DNA of 14,862 nucleotides from Acidimicrobiales bacterium (GCA_020631315.1 JAHDHM010000045.1:1-14862); one strand, 5' to 3'. Positions 6,303-13,154 are shown, numbered from the stretch's first letter. Notes: generated from the letters alone by a model not told the origin. A program made the numbers and translations.

Positions 6303-8408
6303 ATGGCCAACACTGAACGGCCCGTCTTCGGCGGGCGCTACGAGCTCTATCGCCGCATCGCCCGAGGCGGCATGGCCGAGGTCTTCCTCGCGCGCGACCA
6401 GCTGCTCGACCGTCCGGTCGCGGTCAAGGTGCTCTTCCCCGAGTACGCGACCGACCCGGCGTTCGTCGAGCGGTTCCGTCGCGAAGCACAGGCTGCGGCC
6501 AACCTGAACCACCCGAACGTCGTCGGTGTCTACGACTGGGGCCAGGAAGTCGGCACGTACTACATCGTCATGGAGTACGTGGAGGGCCGCTCGCTCGCCG
6601 AGATCATCCGCGCTGAGGGCCCGCTGCATCCCGACCGTGCCGCCGACATTGCGATCGACATCGCAGCTGCGCTCGGCTTCGCACACCGCAACGGCGTCGT
6701 GCACCGCGACATCAAGCCCGGCAACGTGCTCATCACCTCGTCGGGTCAGGTGAAGGTGACCGACTTCGGCATCGCCAGGGCCATGTCCGCCGACGCGGGC
6801 GACAGCCTCACCCAGACCGGCAACGTCATGGGTACTGCCACCTACCTGTCGCCCGAACAGGCCCAGGGCAAGCCGGCCGACCCGCGTTCGGACGTCTATT
6901 CGCTCGCCGTGGTGCTCTACGAGATGCTCACCTCGGGTCCGCCGTTCACCGGCGACACCCCGGTGGCCATCGCCTACAAGCATGTCCAGGAACCGGTGCC
7001 GTCGCCCACGCAGTACAACGCCGACGTGCCACCGGGGCTCGAGGCGATCACCTTGCGGGGCCTCACCAAGAGCCCGGACGACCGCTACCCGAGCGCCGAG
7101 GAGTTTCGGGCCGACCTGCGTCGTCACCGGACCGGCCAGCAGGTCCTCGCCGGCGGCACCGTCGCCGAGCAGGTCCTGCCGCCGCAGACCCCGGCCCCCG
7201 CTCCCGCGGTGCCGAGCCCCGCTGCCGCTCCGGCGCCGACCAACGAGACGATCATCGTCCCGCAGACCACCGTGCCCCCGGCTCAGGTTCCGCCGCAGGT
7301 GCCGTACCAGCCCTACGACGACGAGCCGCCGGCCCGCACCGGGCTGTGGATCGCGGTGCTGCTCATCACCCTCATCGTCCTTGCGGTGGTGCTGTTCTTC
7401 CTGGCGCAGCTGCTCGCCGGCGGTGGCGACTCGGATTCCACCACGACCACCACTGGTGATCCGAGCGAGACGACCACGTCGCTCACCGCTCGTGTGCCGT
7501 CGCTGATCGGCACACCGTGGGAGGAAGCCGTCGAGGAGCTGAACGCCCTCGGGTTCGAGGACGTCTCCGTCGAGTACGAGAACCGTGACGACGTCGCCGA
7601 GAACGAGGTGTTCGCGCAGGATCCGCGGTCGGGTCTCGTGATCGACAAGACCACTCAGATCATCCTGCAGGCCTCGTCGGGTGCGGTGCTGATCGAGGTA
7701 CCGAACGTCGTCGGCATGGAACGCACCGAGGCCGAGAACGCGTTCTTGACCCAGGGCTTCGACGTCACCATCGAAGAGCAGACCGACGAGAACATCGAGG
7801 CCGGTCGGGTGATCTCCCAGAGCGTCCCCGCCGGCGATCAGCGTCCCGCCGGCGCGTCGGTGACCCTCGTCGTGTCCATCGGTCTCGGCCAGGTCGCGGT
7901 GCCCGAGGTCGTCGGTGTCGAGGCGACCGAGGCCCGCGTGCTGCTCGCCCGAGCCGGTCTGCTCGATCAGATCGCGGCCGAGCCGGTGTTCTCCGACGAG
8001 TTCGAGCCGGGTGTCGTCCTGGCCTCCGACCCGCCGCCCGGGACCGAGGTCGAGCGCAACACCGTCGTCACCCTCACCATCTCTGCTGGTCCGGAGCTGC
8101 TGATCATCCCGTCGCTCGAGGAGATCGGCAGCACCAACCCCGAGGTCGTCGAGGCTCGCCTCCAGGCCGATGGTTTCGTGACCCGTCGCGAGATCGTCGA
8201 GCTCGAGTTCGGTGACGAGAACGACGGTCAGGTGACCGAGCTGCGCCCGGGTCCGGGCGAGGAAGCGTTCCCGGGTACGGAGATCATCCTGTTCGTGGGT
8301 GATGCGGCCGACGAGCCGCCGACGACCACGACCACGTCGACCACCACCACGACGGCTCCGACGACCACCACGACGTCGTCGACCACCACCACGACCGCCG
8401 CTCCCTGA
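6303..8408 (+). CDS. pknB: PknB: PASTA-domain Ser/Thr protein kinase
   Basis: A 701-aa transmembrane kinase. The kinase domain is about residues 11-277: glycine loop (IARGGMAEVF, 19-28), VAVK42, E61, HRD136 with N141, D154-F-G and SPE185. T170 and T172 in the activation loop (SLTQTGNVMGTATY) line up with the autophosphorylated threonines of mycobacterial PknB. A proline/alanine-rich juxtamembrane region (about 290-345) precedes one membrane helix (348-372). Four PASTA repeats follow outside (about 395-460, 461-528, 529-597 and a divergent 598-667), which in the family bind muropeptides or lipid II. A Thr-rich tail (674-701) ends the protein. It is the only kinase in the cluster; pknA, usually adjacent, is absent. 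ATG 6303 gives the canonical kinase N terminus. Confidence 0.95.
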   Translation: MANTERPVFGGRYELYRRIARGGMAEVFLARDQLLDRPVAVKVLFPEYATDPAFVERFRREAQAAANLNHPNVVGVYDWGQEVGTYYIVMEYVEGRSLAEIIRAEGPLHPDRAADIAIDIAAALGFAHRNGVVHRDIKPGNVLITSSGQVKVTDFGIARAMSADAGDSLTQTGNVMGTATYLSPEQAQGKPADPRSDVYSLAVVLYEMLTSGPPFTGDTPVAIAYKHVQEPVPSPTQYNADVPPGLEAITLRGLTKSPDDRYPSAEEFRADLRRHRTGQQVLAGGTVAEQVLPPQTPAPAPAVPSPAAAPAPTNETIIVPQTTVPPAQVPPQVPYQPYDDEPPARTGLWIAVLLITLIVLAVVLFFLAQLLAGGGDSDSTTTTTGDPSETTTSLTARVPSLIGTPWEEAVEELNALGFEDVSVEYENRDDVAENEVFAQDPRSGLVIDKTTQIILQASSGAVLIEVPNVVGMERTEAENAFLTQGFDVTIEEQTDENIEAGRVISQSVPAGDQRPAGASVTLVVSIGLGQVAVPEVVGVEATEARVLLARAGLLDQIAAEPVFSDEFEPGVVLASDPPPGTEVERNTVVTLTISAGPELLIIPSLEEIGSTNPEVVEARLQADGFVTRREIVELEFGDENDGQVTELRPGPGEEAFPGTEIILFVGDAADEPPTTTTTSTTTTTAPTTTTTSSTTTTTAAP
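8322..8400 (+). repeat. Low-complexity Thr-codon repeat at pknB 3' end
   Basis: Runs of ACG/ACC threonine codons broken by a few Ser, Ala and Pro codons encode the last 28 residues of PknB, giving TTTTT-type blocks. The region is prone to length change by slippage. Such Thr-rich exterior tails are common in this bacterial group and could be glycosylated or act as a wall-spanning spacer (inference). Confidence 0.7.
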
Positions 8409-8413
8409 TCGGA

Positions 8414-8429
8414 CGCTGCGCCTGCAGCG
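8414..8429. terminator. Small hairpin between convergent pknB and the AlaX gene
   Basis: CGCTGC (8414-8419) and GCAGCG (8424-8429) pair around a 4-nt loop, 6 bp after the pknB stop and 13 bp before the stop of the convergent gene. It lacks a U run on either strand. It may act as a bidirectional terminator, but the stem is short. Confidence 0.35.
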
Positions 8430-8441
8430 CACGTGGTCGGC

Positions 8442-9158
8442 TCAGTCGGCGTCCTCGAGGGCGATGCGGACGCGCTTGTTGCCCTTGCCCTTCGACTCGG
8501 TCTTCAGGACCCGGAACCGACCGACCTCGCCGGTCGAAGCGACGTGCGTGCCGCCGTCCGCCTGCTTGTCGAGACCGACGATGTCGACGACGCGGATCTC
8601 GGTCACGAACTCGGGGATCAGGTTGACCTTGGTGCGGATGAGGTCCTCGTCGGTGACGGCGACCGAGCGGTCGAGGAACGACACCTCGATCGGGCGGTTC
8701 TCGGCGATCTCGGCGTTCACCAGCTCCTCGATGCGGGCAGCGAACCCCTCGGGCAACGGATCGAACTCGAAGTCCATCCGGCCCGAGAGCGGCTCCATGT
8801 TGCCGCCGGTCACGGCCTTGCCGTACTCGTTCCAGATGACGCCGCACAGCAGATGCATGGCGGTGTGCGTGCGCATCAGCTGATGCCGGCGCTCCCAGTC
8901 GAGCGTGCCGTGCACCGTGGCACCGACCTCGGGGACGTCACCGTCGAGCCGATGCCAGACCTTGCCCCCGTCCTTCTTGACGCTCGTCACGGTCGCCGAG
9001 CCGTGCTCGCCGGACAGGGTCCCGGTGTCGTGCGGCTGCCCACCGCCGGTCACGTAGAAGCCGGTGCGGTCGAGTTCGACGCGATCGCCATCGACATCGG
9101 TGACGGTCGCGTCGAACTCTCGGAGGTAGGCGTCGCGGAGGTAGATCAGGTCGGTCAT
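8442..9158 (-). CDS. AlaX-type alanyl-tRNA editing protein
   Basis: A 238-aa protein of the AlaX family, free-standing relatives of the AlaRS editing domain that hydrolyse Ser- or Gly-mischarged tRNA-Ala. Visible are the N-terminal glycine-rich loop (YVTGGGQPHDTG, 35-46) typical of the medium AlaX-M type, the zinc motif H98-T-A-M-H102, and the C-terminal DGGTHV block with H205. The zinc-ligand cysteine usual in CGGTH is replaced by D201, so metal binding may rely on the histidines; other AlaX-M proteins may share this. The start is ATG 9158, preceded by TAGCGT 8 nt upstream and no ribosome binding site, so the mRNA is probably leaderless. An upstream in-frame extension into the DUF3179 gene is not needed. 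It is convergent with pknB and unrelated to the wall cluster by function. Confidence 0.85.
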   Translation of the reverse strand: MTDLIYLRDAYLREFDATVTDVDGDRVELDRTGFYVTGGGQPHDTGTLSGEHGSATVTSVKKDGGKVWHRLDGDVPEVGATVHGTLDWERRHQLMRTHTAMHLLCGVIWNEYGKAVTGGNMEPLSGRMDFEFDPLPEGFAARIEELVNAEIAENRPIEVSFLDRSVAVTDEDLIRTKVNLIPEFVTEIRVVDIVGLDKQADGGTHVASTGEVGRFRVLKTESKGKGNKRVRIALEDAD

Positions 9159-9166
9159 CGCCACCG

Positions 9167-9194
9167 ACGCTAGATCGACCGAACGCGTGCTCGC
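9167..9194 (-). promoter_or_regulatory. Leaderless-type promoter of the AlaX gene
   Basis: On the minus strand TAGCGT (9172-9167) is a TANNNT -10 element ending 8 nt before the ATG. GCGAGC (9194-9189) is a weak -35 with 16-bp spacing. The spacing places the transcript start at or within 1-3 nt of the start codon. Confidence 0.5.
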
Positions 9195-9198
9195 AGGT

Positions 9199-10365
9199 TC
9201 AGGGCACGTCGACGATCTGCGTCGCCGGGTCGAACGCGGCGATGGCGAACCAGAACGTGTCGAGCGATTCGATGCGCTCGAGCTGCACACCCTCGAGCGG
9301 GCCGTCGGTGGCCCTGCCGAAGACGTCGAACGTGGAGCCGGTGGTCTGATCGACCAGCTGTCCGTCGGTATCGGCCACGAGCTCGACAGGCCCTTCAGAG
9401 GTGCGGCGGTCGAACACGCCGGTGGCACCGATGTCGCGGCCGTTCTCGATGAACGGATCGTCGAGCGCCGAGGTGGTGCCGGGGGAGTGGACAGCGACGG
9501 CGGGTCGGCCGTCGATCTCGAATTCGACGGTGCCGGCGTCGGTCAGCTCGGACAGCAGCAGCACCTTCGTCTCATCGCCTCGGACCGCGACGACCCGCTC
9601 CTTCGCCGCGATGCGTCCGTCGATCTCGCCCTCGAAGAAGAAGGGTCGCTGACCAACCGCGTCATAGCCCGGATAGGGGTTCCGGCCGTACGGCCGGCTG
9701 AACCCGGTCGCTCGTGTGAGCACCCGTCCGTCGGGGAAGCCGTCGCGGAAGTCGGCCCAGGAGACGATCTGGACCGGATGCTTCACGAGCTCGGCCCCGG
9801 TGAGGCTCCCGGCGACCGCAGTGCCGTCGAAGTGTGTCCACAGCGACTCGGTCTGACGGTCGTACATGACGAGCGACGAGTTGAAGAGCAGGCCGCTCAC
9901 CCCGAACGTCAGCTCGCCGTCCGGAACTCGTCGCTCGAACGCCACTGCGGAGTTGCACAGGGGACAGAACGTGACGGTCATCGGTACGCCACCGACCATG
10001 TCGTTCACGATCTCGTGCCACGTCATCACCATCAACGGGTAGGCCCTGGCGTCCCCGTCGACCTCGAGCACGATCACCGGCTCCTCGTCCTCCAACCAAC
10101 CGACACGCTCGACCGGGAACCAGTCCGGCATGTCGATGGCCGGGATCTCGTCGACGCCGACGCCCGAATCGACGAGCAGCTCCGTGTCGATGGTCGGCGT
10201 CGGGAGTCCGGCCTGGTTCGGATTCTCGAGTGCACTCGGCACTGCTGGCCAGGTCGTGGTCGGGCCGGTCGACTCGGCGGTGTCCGATGTGTCATCGCCC
10301 GAACTACACGCGGCGGCGACGAGCGCGACGGCCACCGCCGTGGTCATGAGTCGCCCGGCTCGCAT
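9199..10365 (-). CDS. DUF3179 lipoprotein, copy A
   Basis: A 388-aa predicted lipoprotein. From ATG 10365 it starts MRAGRLMTTAVAVALVAAAC, a signal peptide with a lipobox ending in C20, followed by a Ser/Thr/Asp-rich spacer. The rest matches the DUF3179 family, which has no established function: MTWHEIVND (114-122), a paired-cysteine block C134-P-L-C137-N-S-A, LFNSSLVMYDRQT, LWTHFDG and KERVVAVRGDE. The CxxC suggests metal or redox chemistry outside the membrane, but that is only inference. It is closely similar over its whole mature part to the gene at 10937-12226, in opposite orientation across crgA. The frame is open upstream as far as a TTG at 10464, but that would put the signal peptide about 30 residues inside the protein, so the 10365 start is preferred; no clear ribosome binding site is seen. 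Confidence 0.85.
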   Translation of the reverse strand: MRAGRLMTTAVAVALVAAACSSGDDTSDTAESTGPTTTWPAVPSALENPNQAGLPTPTIDTELLVDSGVGVDEIPAIDMPDWFPVERVGWLEDEEPVIVLEVDGDARAYPLMVMTWHEIVNDMVGGVPMTVTFCPLCNSAVAFERRVPDGELTFGVSGLLFNSSLVMYDRQTESLWTHFDGTAVAGSLTGAELVKHPVQIVSWADFRDGFPDGRVLTRATGFSRPYGRNPYPGYDAVGQRPFFFEGEIDGRIAAKERVVAVRGDETKVLLLSELTDAGTVEFEIDGRPAVAVHSPGTTSALDDPFIENGRDIGATGVFDRRTSEGPVELVADTDGQLVDQTTGSTFDVFGRATDGPLEGVQLERIESLDTFWFAIAAFDPATQIVDVP

Positions 10366-10430
10366 GCTGCGGGGAACCGGTCGCAGACGGACGGCATTCC
10401 GTTCGCGAGCCGTCCTCGCGCTCGTGAGGG

Positions 10431-10458
10431 GCGACAGCCCGGCGTGATCGCGTATCGT
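10431..10458 (+). promoter_or_regulatory. Leaderless-type promoter of crgA
   Basis: TATCGT (10453-10458) is a -10 element ending 8 nt before the crgA ATG, the same spacing as upstream of the AlaX gene. GCGACA (10431-10436) is a partial -35 with 16-bp spacing. No ribosome binding site separates the -10 from the ATG. Confidence 0.55.
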
Positions 10459-10466
10459 GGTCAACC

Positions 10467-10739
10467 ATGTCGCGCTCGCACAACAAGCCAGGCCGGGTCA
10501 CCGAGAAGGGCACCCGTCCCGCGGGATACGAACACGAGGTCGGTGCCGCAGCCCCGACCGCCGCTGGGCCGAGCCCGCAGTGGGTCCCGATCCTGATGAT
10601 GGTGCTGTTCGCCGTCGGCATCGCGATGATCTTCCTCAACTACCTCGAGGTGCTGCCCGGTGCGCCGAGCAACTGGTGGCTGTTGAGCGGCCTCGGTGTG
10701 GTGCTCGGCGGCATCATCACCGCCACCCGCTGGCGCTGA
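10467..10739 (+). CDS. crgA: CrgA: small cell-division membrane protein
   Basis: A 90-aa protein with a basic N terminus (MSRSHNKPGRVTEKG), two membrane helices (about 38-58 and 68-84) joined by a short loop (YLEVLPGAPSNWW), and the C-terminal TATRWR that resembles the conserved T-x-RW end of CrgA. In mycobacteria and Streptomyces CrgA interacts with FtsZ, FtsQ, FtsI, PbpA and other wall enzymes and helps place septal and polar growth. Size, topology and C-terminal motif match; proximity to pknB-pbpA-rodA supports the call, because crgA lies near them in mycobacteria too. Here it is separated from pknB by two unrelated leftward genes and has its own promoter. A hairpin follows its stop. Confidence 0.88.
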   Translation: MSRSHNKPGRVTEKGTRPAGYEHEVGAAAPTAAGPSPQWVPILMMVLFAVGIAMIFLNYLEVLPGAPSNWWLLSGLGVVLGGIITATRWR

Positions 10740-10746
10740 TGCGATC

Positions 10747-10773
10747 GCTGCCGGGTGGCTCGGATCCGGCAGC
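10747..10773 (+). terminator. Hairpin after crgA
   Basis: GCTGCCGG (10747-10754) and CCGGCAGC (10766-10773) form a perfect 8-bp stem with an 11-nt loop, starting 8 nt after the crgA stop codon. There is no U run after it, as is often the case for high-GC actinobacterial terminators, so it could be a U-less terminator or an mRNA-stabilising hairpin. Confidence 0.5.
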
Positions 10774-10775
10774 CG

Positions 10776-10793
10776 AATCACACTGATGTGATT
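10776..10793. promoter_or_regulatory. Operator-like inverted repeat
   Basis: AATCACA (10776-10782) and TGTGATT (10787-10793) form a perfect 7-bp inverted repeat around CTGA. It is AT-rich compared with its surroundings and directly abuts the DnaA-box-like cluster. It could be a binding site for a dimeric regulator. The half-sites are in the inverse order of a CRP site (TCACA-N4-TGTGA instead of TGTGA-N6-TCACA), so CRP is not assumed. Confidence 0.4.
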
Positions 10794-10835
10794 TGATCCA
10801 CAGCAGTGGACAACTCTGTGGACAACTGTGGACAT
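10794..10835. promoter_or_regulatory. Cluster of four DnaA-box-like sequences
   Basis: TGATCCACA (10794-10802) is one mismatch from TTATCCACA. On the other strand are AGTGGACAA (10805-10813, one mismatch), TGTGGACAA (10817-10825, exact complement of the actinobacterial box TTGTCCACA) and TGTGGACAT (10827-10835, one mismatch). The three co-oriented boxes are spaced 12 and 10 bp apart, close to one helical turn. This would be a DnaA-binding site in the gap between crgA and the next gene, possibly for regulation, DnaA titration or an origin-related role. No dnaA or dnaN gene is in the window. The rest of the gap (10836-10936) shows no clear promoter or RNA. Confidence 0.55.
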
Positions 10836-10936
10836 CTCGCGCGTTGCGTGACCGGATGCACCGCCTGAGCGTCCGAATCGTCGCAGGATCACCCGTCGAT
10901 CTGGAATGAGCGGCAGCTCGGCCCTGTTCCGGTCGC

Positions 10937-12226
10937 ATGCTCCGATCCCCCTCCTCGTCCGCGCGCCTGGGCGCAGCCGTGGTCGCATCCGCGATCGTGC
11001 TCGCCGCATGTGGCGGTGACGGCGCCACCGATGGAACGACGGCCGGCGACAGCGACGCTCCGACCACAGCCATCAGTGACGCCGCCACTGGTTCCGACTC
11101 GACGTCCGACGGTGCAGCCGCCGACACCGAGGGCGGCATGGCTCGTCTCACCTCCATCGCCGGCATCGACCTCGACTCGGTCCAGAGCGCACTCGACGAC
11201 CGAACTCACGAGTCGTTCCCGACCCCGCTGATCGACCCGGCTGCCGTCCGCTCGGGAGGTCCGCCCCCCGACGGCATCCCGCCCATCGACGAACCGCAGT
11301 ACGACGCGGTGGCCGATGTCGACTTCCTCGCCGACGCCGAGCCGGTGCTCGCCCTCGAGATCAACGGCGACGTGCGGGCCTTCCCGCTGCAGATCATGAC
11401 CTGGCACGAGATCGTGAACGACACGATCGGCGGGGTGCCCGTCACCGTCAGCTTCTGTCCGCTCTGCAACTCGGCCGTCGCGTTCGAACGTGACATCGAG
11501 GGCACGGTGTTCGACTTCGGGACCAGCGGCAGCCTCTTCAACTCGTCGCTCGTCATGTACGACCGCCAGACCGAGACGCTGTGGACCCACTTCGACGGCA
11601 AGGCCGTCATCGGCGCACTCACGGGCATCGAGCTGCAGAAGATCCCGGTCCAGACGGTGTCATGGGGTGACTTCAAGACGACCTTCCCCGACGGGCAGGT
11701 CCTGAACCGCGACACCGGCTTCTCCCGTCGGTACGGCGAGAACCCCTACGTGGGCTACGACAACGCCGACGACCGACCGTTCCTGTTCAGCGGCGACATC
11801 GACGGTCGTCTCGCACCGAAGGAACGCGTCGTCGCGGTCCGCGGCGACGAGACCAAGATCATTCCGACGTTCGTGCTCGAGGAACAAGGCGCGGTGTCGT
11901 TCGAGATCGACGGCGGCCAAGCCATCGCACTGTTCGACCCGGGCACTGCCAGCGCTCTCGACACCGGCCCCATCGCCGAGGGCAGAGACGTCGGCGCGAC
12001 CGGCGTGTTCCGTCAGGTCATCGAAGGCGACATCGCCGTCGACCTCGTCGCCAACGGCGACGGCACCTTCACCGACCAGGCCAGCGGCTCGACATTCGAC
12101 CTTTTCGGACGAGGCATCGACGGGCCGCTCGCCGGTACACAGCTGACCCGCATCGAGGCACTGGACACGTTCTGGTTCGCCATCGCGGCCTTCGAACCCG
12201 ACGCCGAGATCATCGGCATCGGCTGA
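10937..12226 (+). CDS. DUF3179 lipoprotein, copy B
   Basis: A 429-aa predicted lipoprotein. The N terminus MLRSPSSSARLGAAVVASAIVLAAC is a signal peptide with a lipobox at L22-A-A-C25, followed by a Gly/Asp/Thr-rich disordered spacer up to about residue 70. The DUF3179 region holds MTWHE (154-158), C174-P-L-C177-N-S-A, LFNSSLVMYDRQT, LWTHFDG and KERVVAVRGDE. Its function is unknown for the family. It aligns along nearly its full mature length with copy A on the other side of crgA; the linker regions differ most. ATG 10937 gives a complete lipoprotein signal; no ribosome binding site is visible. The DnaA-box-like cluster lies 100 bp upstream. The haloalkane dehalogenase gene starts 34 bp downstream in the same direction and may be co-transcribed. 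Confidence 0.88.
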   Translation: MLRSPSSSARLGAAVVASAIVLAACGGDGATDGTTAGDSDAPTTAISDAATGSDSTSDGAAADTEGGMARLTSIAGIDLDSVQSALDDRTHESFPTPLIDPAAVRSGGPPPDGIPPIDEPQYDAVADVDFLADAEPVLALEINGDVRAFPLQIMTWHEIVNDTIGGVPVTVSFCPLCNSAVAFERDIEGTVFDFGTSGSLFNSSLVMYDRQTETLWTHFDGKAVIGALTGIELQKIPVQTVSWGDFKTTFPDGQVLNRDTGFSRRYGENPYVGYDNADDRPFLFSGDIDGRLAPKERVVAVRGDETKIIPTFVLEEQGAVSFEIDGGQAIALFDPGTASALDTGPIAEGRDVGATGVFRQVIEGDIAVDLVANGDGTFTDQASGSTFDLFGRGIDGPLAGTQLTRIEALDTFWFAIAAFEPDAEIIGIG

Positions 12227-12260
12227 GGCCGTCGCCACGACGACATGCCACGCTGACATC

Positions 12261-13145
12261 GTGAGCAGTGCAGCCGAGTGGCGCGCAGAGAAGCAGTTCG
12301 CCCGCATCGACGACGTCGACATGGCCTACGTCGAGCGCGGCGAGGGGCGCCCGATCGTGTTTCTCCACGGCAACCCGACCTCGTCGTTCCTGTGGAGGAA
12401 CGTGGTGCCCCATGTCGAACACCTGGGCCGATGCCTCGTTCCCGATCTGATCGGTTTCGGTGACTCGGGGAAGTTGCCGAACTCGGGTCCCGGCTCGTAT
12501 CGACTCGTCGAGAACCAGCAGTACCTCGACCGACTGCTCGCACACCTCGGAGCGACCGACGACGTCGTCCTCGTCCTGCACGACTGGGGCTCGGGTCTCG
12601 GGTTCGACTGGGCTCGCCGGAACGCGTCGGCGGTCGCCGGTATCGCCTATCTCGAAGCGAATGTCGCACCGCGGTCGTGGTCGCAGTTGAGTGAGGAGGG
12701 TCGTGCCTTCTTCCGGCGACTACGAACCGACGAGGGCGAGCAGATGGCGCTGGTCGACAACGTGTTCCTCACCCACGGTCTGCCCGGCGGGGTCATCCGG
12801 ACGCTCGACGACGACGAGCTGGCCGAGTACCGGCGTCCGTTCCTCGAACCCGGCGAGGGTCGGCGGCCGACGCTCACGTGGCCTCGCGAGATCCCGTTCG
12901 ACGGCGAACCCGCCGACGTGCACGACATCGTCGCCGAGTACTCGGCCTGGCTCGCGAGCTCATCGACACCCAAGCTGCTGATCGACGTCACCGACGGCGA
13001 CACCCTCAGCGGCGAGCTGCTCGAGATCGCTCGTCGCTTCCCGAACCAGCGCGAGGTGCAGGTGGTCGGACGTCACTTCGCCCAGGAGGACGCACCCGAC
13101 GAGATCGGCCAAGCTCTCGCCCACTGGATCTCGACGCTCACCTGA
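12261..13145 (+). CDS. Haloalkane dehalogenase, LinB/DhaA (HLD-II) type
   Basis: A 294-aa alpha/beta-hydrolase that by family would cleave carbon-halogen bonds with water to give an alcohol and halide. Every catalytic position of LinB is present at the same number: nucleophile D108 (VLHDWGSGLGF), general base H272 (GRHFAQEDAPDE), acid E132 (YLEANV), and halide-holding N38 (HGNPTSS) and W109. The cap domain follows at about 140-210 (DNVFLTHGLPGG, RRPTLTWPREIP). Length is typical. Start GTG 12261 gives the same N-terminal length as LinB. The relative Renilla luciferase shares the triad, but N38/W109 and bacterial context favour dehalogenase. The substrate cannot be read from the sequence. There is no neighbouring degradation pathway, mobile element or transcription regulator, so it looks chromosomal and resident. 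It probably shares a transcript with the DUF3179 gene upstream. Confidence 0.9.
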   Translation: MSSAAEWRAEKQFARIDDVDMAYVERGEGRPIVFLHGNPTSSFLWRNVVPHVEHLGRCLVPDLIGFGDSGKLPNSGPGSYRLVENQQYLDRLLAHLGATDDVVLVLHDWGSGLGFDWARRNASAVAGIAYLEANVAPRSWSQLSEEGRAFFRRLRTDEGEQMALVDNVFLTHGLPGGVIRTLDDDELAEYRRPFLEPGEGRRPTLTWPREIPFDGEPADVHDIVAEYSAWLASSSTPKLLIDVTDGDTLSGELLEIARRFPNQREVQVVGRHFAQEDAPDEIGQALAHWISTLT

Positions 13146-13154
13146 GCGTGCCGA

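Noticed and set aside
6006..8432. 808-codon open frame on the minus strand opposite pknB
   Set aside because: It is a mirror of the GC-rich pknB coding sequence; the translation is Arg/Gly/Asp-rich with no domain, while the plus strand has a full kinase with PASTA repeats.
9834..9842. GTGTCCACA, one mismatch from a DnaA box
   Set aside because: It lies alone inside DUF3179 copy A and is set by the codons of the conserved LWTHF motif.
10366..10464. Longer DUF3179 copy A from a TTG at 10464
   Set aside because: It would place the lipoprotein signal about 30 residues inside the protein and overlap the crgA promoter.
9187..10596. 469-codon plus-strand open frame opposite DUF3179 copy A and into crgA
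   Set aside because: Arg/His/Val-rich with no motifs; the minus strand has a full-length DUF3179 lipoprotein in the same interval.
10776..10793. CRP/FNR binding site
   Set aside because: The half-sites TCACA and TGTGA are in the inverse order and with the wrong spacing for a CRP site.
12254..12259. TGACAT as a -10 element for the haloalkane dehalogenase gene
   Set aside because: It ends only 1 nt before the GTG, too close for the start codon to be transcribed; co-transcription with the upstream gene is simpler.
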